This document shows, piece by piece, positions 59,487 through 64,000 of a stretch of DNA of 64,000 nt (its first letter is position 1; each line of letters opens with the position of its first letter). Under the pieces are notes generated by a model, which was not told the DNA's origin, ran no database searches, and saw nothing but the letters and a program-made list of their open reading frames with translations. Origin of the DNA: Flavonifractor sp. An306. Lineage in GTDB: Bacteria > Bacillota > Clostridia > Oscillospirales > Oscillospiraceae. The stretch is taken from NCBI RefSeq assembly GCF_002159455.1, contig NZ_NFIQ01000006.1:1-64000 (forward strand), given 5' to 3'. The position numbers were made by a program, and so were the translations under genes.

Positions 59487-61806
59487 ATCCCTCCTGGCCG
59501 CCAACAAGAGCGAGCGCGACAGCTTTTTCATCCCCCGGAGCGTCCAGCAGTCCATCCCCATCCGCCGGATGTATGGGGACGGCATTTGGCAGGTGGGCCG
59601 GAAACACAGCCGGACGTGGCGCTTTGCCGACGTCAACTACGCCGCCGCCTCCGAGGACGAGCAGCGCGCCATCTTCCTCTCCTACGGCGGCGTCCTCAAC
59701 TCCCTGCCTACCGACGCCGCCGCGAAAATCACCATCATCAACCGCCGCCTGGACCCGGTGGACTTCCGCCGCAATATCCTGATGAAAGAAAAGGGGGACG
59801 GCCTGGACAAATACCGCCGGGAGGCCAACCAGATTTTGACCCAGCGGGCGGCGGAGAGCAACAATCTGGTCCAGGAGAAGTACATCACCCTCTCCATTGC
59901 CCAGCGAAAAATCGAGGAGACGCGCTCCTACTTCCGCCGGGTGGACGGCAATCTGTCCAAGAGCTTTGGACGCCTGGACTCCGGGGCGCGGGCCCTCTCC
60001 AACCATGACCGGCTCCGCATCCTCCACGACTTTTTCCGCCCTGGCGAGGAGGCGTACTTCACCTTCGACCAGAGCGCCTGTATCCGGCGGGGCATGGACT
60101 TCCGGGACCTGATCTGCCCGGATGGGATTTCGTTCAAATCCGGCCACTTCGAGATGGGGGACAAGGTGGGCCGCGTCCTATTCCTGAAAGACTACGCCAG
60201 CTACATCAAGGACAGCATGATCTCCGACCTGTCTGACTTCTCCCGGAGCCTCATGCTGTCCATCGACATTCTGCCCATCCCCACCGACGAGGCCGTGCGG
60301 GACGTGCAGAATCAGATTTTGGGCATCGAGACGGACATCACCCGCTGGCAGCAGAGGCAGAACGACAAGAACAACTTCACCGCCTCCGTGCCCTACGAGC
60401 TGGAACAGCTCCGGGGAGAGACCAAAGAATTTTTGGCCGACCTCACCGAGCGCGACCAGCGCATGATCTTCGCCGTGGTCACGCTGGTCCACATCGCGGA
60501 CAGCATGGAGCAGCTGGACGCCGACACGGAAACCCTCATGTCCATCGGACGGGAGCACCTGTGCCAGTTTTCCGTTCTGCGCTACCAGCAGGAGGACGGA
60601 CTGAACACCGTACTGCCCTACGGCCTGCGCCGGGTAAAGGCCCTGCGTACCCTTACCACCGAGAGCGCCGCCGTCCTCATGCCTTTCCGGGTGCAGGAAA
60701 TTCAGGACCCCGGCGGCCTGTCCTACGGCGTCAACGCCATTTCCAAGAACCTGCTGATCTGCGACCGCAAGCGGCTCATTTCCCCCCACGCCTTTTATCT
60801 GGGCGTGTCTGGCTCCGGCAAATCCGTCGCCATGAAGTCCACCATTGAAAATGTGGCTATGGCGACGGATGATGACATTATCATCATCGACGCCGAGCGA
60901 GAGTACGGCGACCTGGCCCTCGCCCTGCTGGGTACTGTCATCGAGATTTCCCCCCACAGCCCCCACCACATCAACCCTCTGGAGCTGGGAGACGGCTACG
61001 AGGACGGGGAGAGCCCCATCGCCGTCAAGTCCGAGTTAATCACCACCATTCTGGAACAGCAGATGGGGGCGGGCCGGGTGACGGGCAGCCACAAATCTAT
61101 CATCGACCGCTGTACCGCCAATGTCTACCACAACTACTTCCACAGCCACGGGAAAGCTCCCGCACCCCTGCTCACCGACTGGCGGAATGAGGTACTCAAG
61201 CAGGTGGACCCGGAGGCGCGGGAGATTGCCTTGGCCGCCGAGCTGATTACCGAGGGAAGTCTGAATGTCTTTGCCCACCCTGGAAATGTGGACATGAACA
61301 ACCGGCTCACAGTCATTGACCTGTACGAGATGGGGGAACAGCTCCGACCCACCGCCCTAGTGGTCACTCTGGAGGCCATCCAAAACCGGGTGATGGAAAA
61401 CCGTAAAAAGGGCAAGTATACCTGGGTATTCATTGACGAGGCGTATTTGTTTTTCAAGTTCTACTACTCCGGGGAATTTCTCTATCGGGCCTGGAAACGG
61501 TTCCGCAAATACGCCGGCATTATGACTGCCGCCACTCAAAATGTGGAGGAGTGCCTGCGCTCCGAGACGGCCCGCCTCATGCTTGCAAACTCTGAATTTC
61601 TCCTGCTGTTCAATCAGGCCGCCACCGACCGGGCGGAGCTGGCGAAACTCCTGCATATCTCTGACACCCAGCTGGGCTACATCACCAACGCCGAACCCGG
61701 CCACGGACTGCTCCGCATCGGCGGCTCCTTGGTGCCTTTCTCCAACACCATTCCCAGGGACACCGAGCTCTACCGGCTCCTGTCCACCACGCCGGGGGAA
61801 AAGTAA
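59479..61806 (+). CDS. virB4: VirB4-type conjugation ATPase, 775 aa
   Basis: TTG at 59479 overlaps the PrgI end by eight bases and begins IKSLLAANKSERDSFFIPRSVQQSIPI. The C-terminal motor has Walker A GVSGSGKSVAM (near 440), DDDIIIIDAEREYGDL, Walker B YTWVFIDEAYLFF (near 650) and TAATQNVEECL. Length is typical. It energises assembly and function of the transfer channel. Confidence 0.95.
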   Translation: MIKSLLAANKSERDSFFIPRSVQQSIPIRRMYGDGIWQVGRKHSRTWRFADVNYAAASEDEQRAIFLSYGGVLNSLPTDAAAKITIINRRLDPVDFRRNILMKEKGDGLDKYRREANQILTQRAAESNNLVQEKYITLSIAQRKIEETRSYFRRVDGNLSKSFGRLDSGARALSNHDRLRILHDFFRPGEEAYFTFDQSACIRRGMDFRDLICPDGISFKSGHFEMGDKVGRVLFLKDYASYIKDSMISDLSDFSRSLMLSIDILPIPTDEAVRDVQNQILGIETDITRWQQRQNDKNNFTASVPYELEQLRGETKEFLADLTERDQRMIFAVVTLVHIADSMEQLDADTETLMSIGREHLCQFSVLRYQQEDGLNTVLPYGLRRVKALRTLTTESAAVLMPFRVQEIQDPGGLSYGVNAISKNLLICDRKRLISPHAFYLGVSGSGKSVAMKSTIENVAMATDDDIIIIDAEREYGDLALALLGTVIEISPHSPHHINPLELGDGYEDGESPIAVKSELITTILEQQMGAGRVTGSHKSIIDRCTANVYHNYFHSHGKAPAPLLTDWRNEVLKQVDPEAREIALAAELITEGSLNVFAHPGNVDMNNRLTVIDLYEMGEQLRPTALVVTLEAIQNRVMENRKKGKYTWVFIDEAYLFFKFYYSGEFLYRAWKRFRKYAGIMTAATQNVEECLRSETARLMLANSEFLLLFNQAATDRAELAKLLHISDTQLGYITNAEPGHGLLRIGGSLVPFSNTIPRDTELYRLLSTTPGEK

Positions 61807-61807
61807 A

Positions 61808-62923
61808 ATGGCGTCGAAAAATGAATCTCACCGTGAGACGCGAATCGCCGGCCCCCTGACCCTGGGGAGCCTCTTTGACGGTATCGGTGTATTTCCCCTG
61901 GCCGCCAGCCGGCACGGGATCGTCCCCCGCTGGGCCAGCGAGATTGAAAAGGCCCCCATCTCCATCACCAAGCGCCACTTCCCACACATGGAGCACCTGG
62001 GGGACATTACGAAACTGGACGGCGGGGCCATCCCCGCCGTCCACATCATCACCTTTGGCTCACCCTGCCAGAACCTCTCCAAGATGGGAGATCGCACAGG
62101 TCTGGCAGGGGCCAAGTCCAGCCTGTTCTATCAGGCGATCCGAATTATCCAAGAAATGAGGGATGCCACTGGAGATCAGTTTCCAATTATCGCTGTTTGG
62201 GAGAACGTTGCCGGAGCGATGGTATCAAATGACCGGCTGGATTTTCTTGCCGTCCTCCAGGCTTTCCGGCCGGACGCCAAAATTCCAATGCCTGCCTCTG
62301 GACGATGGGGATACGCCGGAATGGTACGAGGGGGACGACCCGATCTGGCCTGGAGGACCATGGACGCCCAATACTGGGCAAGCCCCCGCCTGGCACGGCG
62401 GCAGCGCATCTTCCTCGTGGCGGATTTTGGAGGGCGGCGTGCTGGAGAAATACTGTTTAAGCCCCGCCCAATGCTCCCACTTTCTGCGCCTGGCACAGAG
62501 GGCGGGGTGCCCGCCGCCCAGGGAGATCGAGGCCCTTTTCTTGAAACAGGGGGGCGTGTACCAATCGTCCGACCCTTTCAGTTGTTCCGTATGCGGGGGG
62601 CCGCCAAAAAACAGGAGCACGTCCAGTTCCGGGACAGCTTTGGATTCCCAACTGACCCTTTTCCCACTCTTTTAGCCAGCGACGTGGCCCCCTTTGCCTT
62701 TTGGTATGAGGATGATCCCCTGGGCGGCTGCATCCGCTTTCCCACAGAGCGGGAATGTGAGCGGATGATGGGGCTCCCGGAGGGGTGGACACAGTACGGG
62801 GCGGATGGAGAACCCATCCGCCCCGTGCATCGTTACCGGGCCCTGGGCAACGCCATCGCCCTGCCCTGCGCCGACTACATTATGGCCGGGATCGCGGAGG
62901 CGTTGAACCATGTCGAAAAATAA
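61808..62923 (+). CDS. C5-cytosine DNA methyltransferase, 371 aa
   Basis: The start ATG at 61808 lies one base after the virB4 stop, with no good ribosome site. Motif I is LGSLFDGIGVFPLAASRHG (near 18), the catalytic loop GSPCQNLS (near 85, Cys nucleophile), then WENVAGAM (ENV) and RQRIFLV; the end has YRALGNAIALPCADYI (motif X). No restriction gene is next to it. As an orphan enzyme it may protect the element from host restriction. KorB-like site 9 lies inside its first codons. Confidence 0.9.
   Translation: MASKNESHRETRIAGPLTLGSLFDGIGVFPLAASRHGIVPRWASEIEKAPISITKRHFPHMEHLGDITKLDGGAIPAVHIITFGSPCQNLSKMGDRTGLAGAKSSLFYQAIRIIQEMRDATGDQFPIIAVWENVAGAMVSNDRLDFLAVLQAFRPDAKIPMPASGRWGYAGMVRGGRPDLAWRTMDAQYWASPRLARRQRIFLVADFGGRRAGEILFKPRPMLPLSAPGTEGGVPAAQGDRGPFLETGGRVPIVRPFQLFRMRGAAKKQEHVQFRDSFGFPTDPFPTLLASDVAPFAFWYEDDPLGGCIRFPTERECERMMGLPEGWTQYGADGEPIRPVHRYRALGNAIALPCADYIMAGIAEALNHVEK
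61826..61838. promoter_or_regulatory. KorB-like operator, site 9 (in the methyltransferase N-terminus)
   Basis: TCTCACCGTGAGA, perfect, 18 bases inside the predicted coding sequence, where it encodes part of SHRETR. Confidence 0.55.
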
Positions 62924-62924
62924 A

Positions 62925-62937
62925 TCTCACCGTGAGA
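62925..62937. promoter_or_regulatory. KorB-like operator, site 10
   Basis: TCTCACCGTGAGA, perfect, one base after the methyltransferase stop and before the CD1108-like gene. Confidence 0.65.
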
Positions 62938-62958
62938 TGCGAATCGGAGGTGACAGCT

Positions 62959-64000
62959 ATGCCAAAGCCACGGGAACGGGACCCCAACGATAAGATCAAG
63001 GGGAAAGGCAAGAGCGGCGGGCGGCCTGTGCGGGATGTCCGCCGCCAGATGACCGCCAAACTCCGCAAGGAGCTGGTGGAGCAGAAACGGGGCGGGCAGG
63101 AGCCTCCCGCCGACGTCCAAGCGGTGGAACAGGTAGAACAGACCGGCGCGGCAGCCTTTGACAAGGTGGAACACGAGGCAGAACAGCTAATTGACCGGGC
63201 CCTCCATCCAGACCGCCGCCCCAAGGAACGGACAGATGCCATCAAGGGGGATGGGCAGCGCCCCCAGGAGCGCCGGCCAGTGAACGGCTCCAGCCAGACC
63301 GCACGCAAAACAGGCCGGGGGCGGAGTGGCGCAGCTCCAGAGCCAAGGGGCGCCGCCCGCCCACCAGGGACAAAGACCGGGGCGGTGGAAACCTGCCCGG
63401 TTTCCCATCCTATCCCCGGAGAACCTGACACGCCGCCTACGCCCCAGGAGCGGATGAAACGGCAGGCGGCAAAGGATCTGGAGCACGCCGGGCATACCGG
63501 GGACTTCCCCCAGGGGCGCGAAGCGCCCCCCGCCTCACCCCACTATGGGGGACGCCCGCCGGAGGCAGTTTCTTCTAAAAATAACTTCTCTCTCGAAAAT
63601 CAATCAATCTATCCATCAAATCCATCCACCAACCGCCCATCCATCAAGGAGCGCCCCAGGCGCTCCGCCACGCCCAGGGAAAAGCCCCCCGGCGGGGCCT
63701 TTACCCCCAAGACCCGTCAGAGGGTGGAACAGGCCGCCCGGAAAGGGGCCGCCGCTAGGAGAACCACGCTCCAGGAGGCGGGGAGACCCGCCGCGAAACG
63801 GATCGTGGAGCGGGCCCGCCGCAAGGCCCAGGCCGCCGCCCAAAAGAGCCTGGCACAGCGGGCGAAACAGGCCGCCAAGACCGCCGCCGGCCTCTCTAAG
63901 AAAGCGGTGGTGGGCGCGACAAAGGCGGTGGCCGCCCTGGTCAGCGCCCTGGTCTCTCTGGTGGGCGGCGCGGTGCTGGTGCTGGCCCTGGCGGTGGTAC
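62959..64000 (+). CDS. CD1108-like mobile element protein, N-terminal part (runs off the window)
   Basis: The ATG at 62959 follows CGGAGGTGACAGCT. The 347 visible residues begin PKPRERDPNDKIKGKGKSGGRP, are highly basic and disordered (Arg, Lys, Pro, Ala), and reach a membrane helix at the edge (VAALVSALVSLVGGAVLVLALAVV). In related elements such a protein continues into a peptidoglycan hydrolase of the NlpC/P60 or CHAP type that opens the cell wall for the transfer channel. That part lies outside the window, so the function is inferred. Confidence 0.7.
   Translation, partial: MPKPRERDPNDKIKGKGKSGGRPVRDVRRQMTAKLRKELVEQKRGGQEPPADVQAVEQVEQTGAAAFDKVEHEAEQLIDRALHPDRRPKERTDAIKGDGQRPQERRPVNGSSQTARKTGRGRSGAAPEPRGAARPPGTKTGAVETCPVSHPIPGEPDTPPTPQERMKRQAAKDLEHAGHTGDFPQGREAPPASPHYGGRPPEAVSSKNNFSLENQSIYPSNPSTNRPSIKERPRRSATPREKPPGGAFTPKTRQRVEQAARKGAAARRTTLQEAGRPAAKRIVERARRKAQAAAQKSLAQRAKQAAKTAAGLSKKAVVGATKAVAALVSALVSLVGGAVLVLALAVV

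Overview
The window (about 58-60% G+C by eye) looks like accessory DNA from a gut Clostridia of the Oscillospiraceae type (Flavonifractor/Lawsonibacter-like). I base this on strong AGGAGG ribosome sites, the high-G+C Firmicutes protein families, and a Tn1549-like conjugative element whose proteins are typical of that group. The species is inference. No intact rRNA, tRNA or CRISPR array is present.

Region 1 (1-25.6 kb) is an archipelago of single genes or gene pairs separated by unusual non-coding repeats. An 18-bp palindrome, CTTTTCTACGGAGAAAAG, occurs 13 times and alternates strictly between the two orientations. It therefore delimits seven elements of about 0.1 to 1.86 kb with terminal inverted repeats and related 100-150 bp subterminal sequence. 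Between them sit an AAA ATPase (AAA_14/DUF4143), a DUF1016 nuclease, a 706-residue protein with a PRTase-like motif, a membrane protein next to a leucine-rich-repeat surface protein, a SEC-C protein, a SprA-like metalloprotease-like protein and an HTH/AAA/PD-(D/E)XK protein. Some of the larger elements carry cargo: a Phd-like gene, RNA 2'-phosphotransferase (KptA), and a promoter-to-terminator unit that looks like a small RNA. The end of the region holds a shattered Cna-B gene, an orphan RelB and a DUF4160/DUF2442 pair.

Region 2 (25.7-36.3 kb) is an integrative mobilizable element. Two copies of a tRNA-Thr(GGT) 3' half bound it, with paired integrase arm-type repeats just inside each end. It encodes a tyrosine integrase, a MOBP relaxase with accessory proteins, MobC and a candidate oriT. 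Its cargo is a sugar-uptake operon: AraC regulator, lipoprotein binding protein, two permeases and a Gfo/Idh/MocA oxidoreductase. The transport ATPase is missing and must be supplied elsewhere.

Region 3 (36.3-64 kb, running off the right edge) is a Tn1549-like conjugative element. Its integrase is reduced to the C-terminal third. It carries RepA, a KorB/ParB-like regulator, ArdA and ArdC-like antirestriction proteins, polyvalent accessory proteins, MobC and a MOBP relaxase, PcfB, a sortase, a 1,923-residue adhesin with 15 Cna-B repeats, the type IV secretion core (VirD4, Maff2 pilin-like, VirB6, PrgI, VirB4), a C5-cytosine methyltransferase and the start of a CD1108-like protein. Ten copies of a 13-bp palindrome, TCTCACSGTGAGA, stand at its gene junctions and look like the operators of a global KorB-type regulon. 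Two secretion genes appear to start with AUC.
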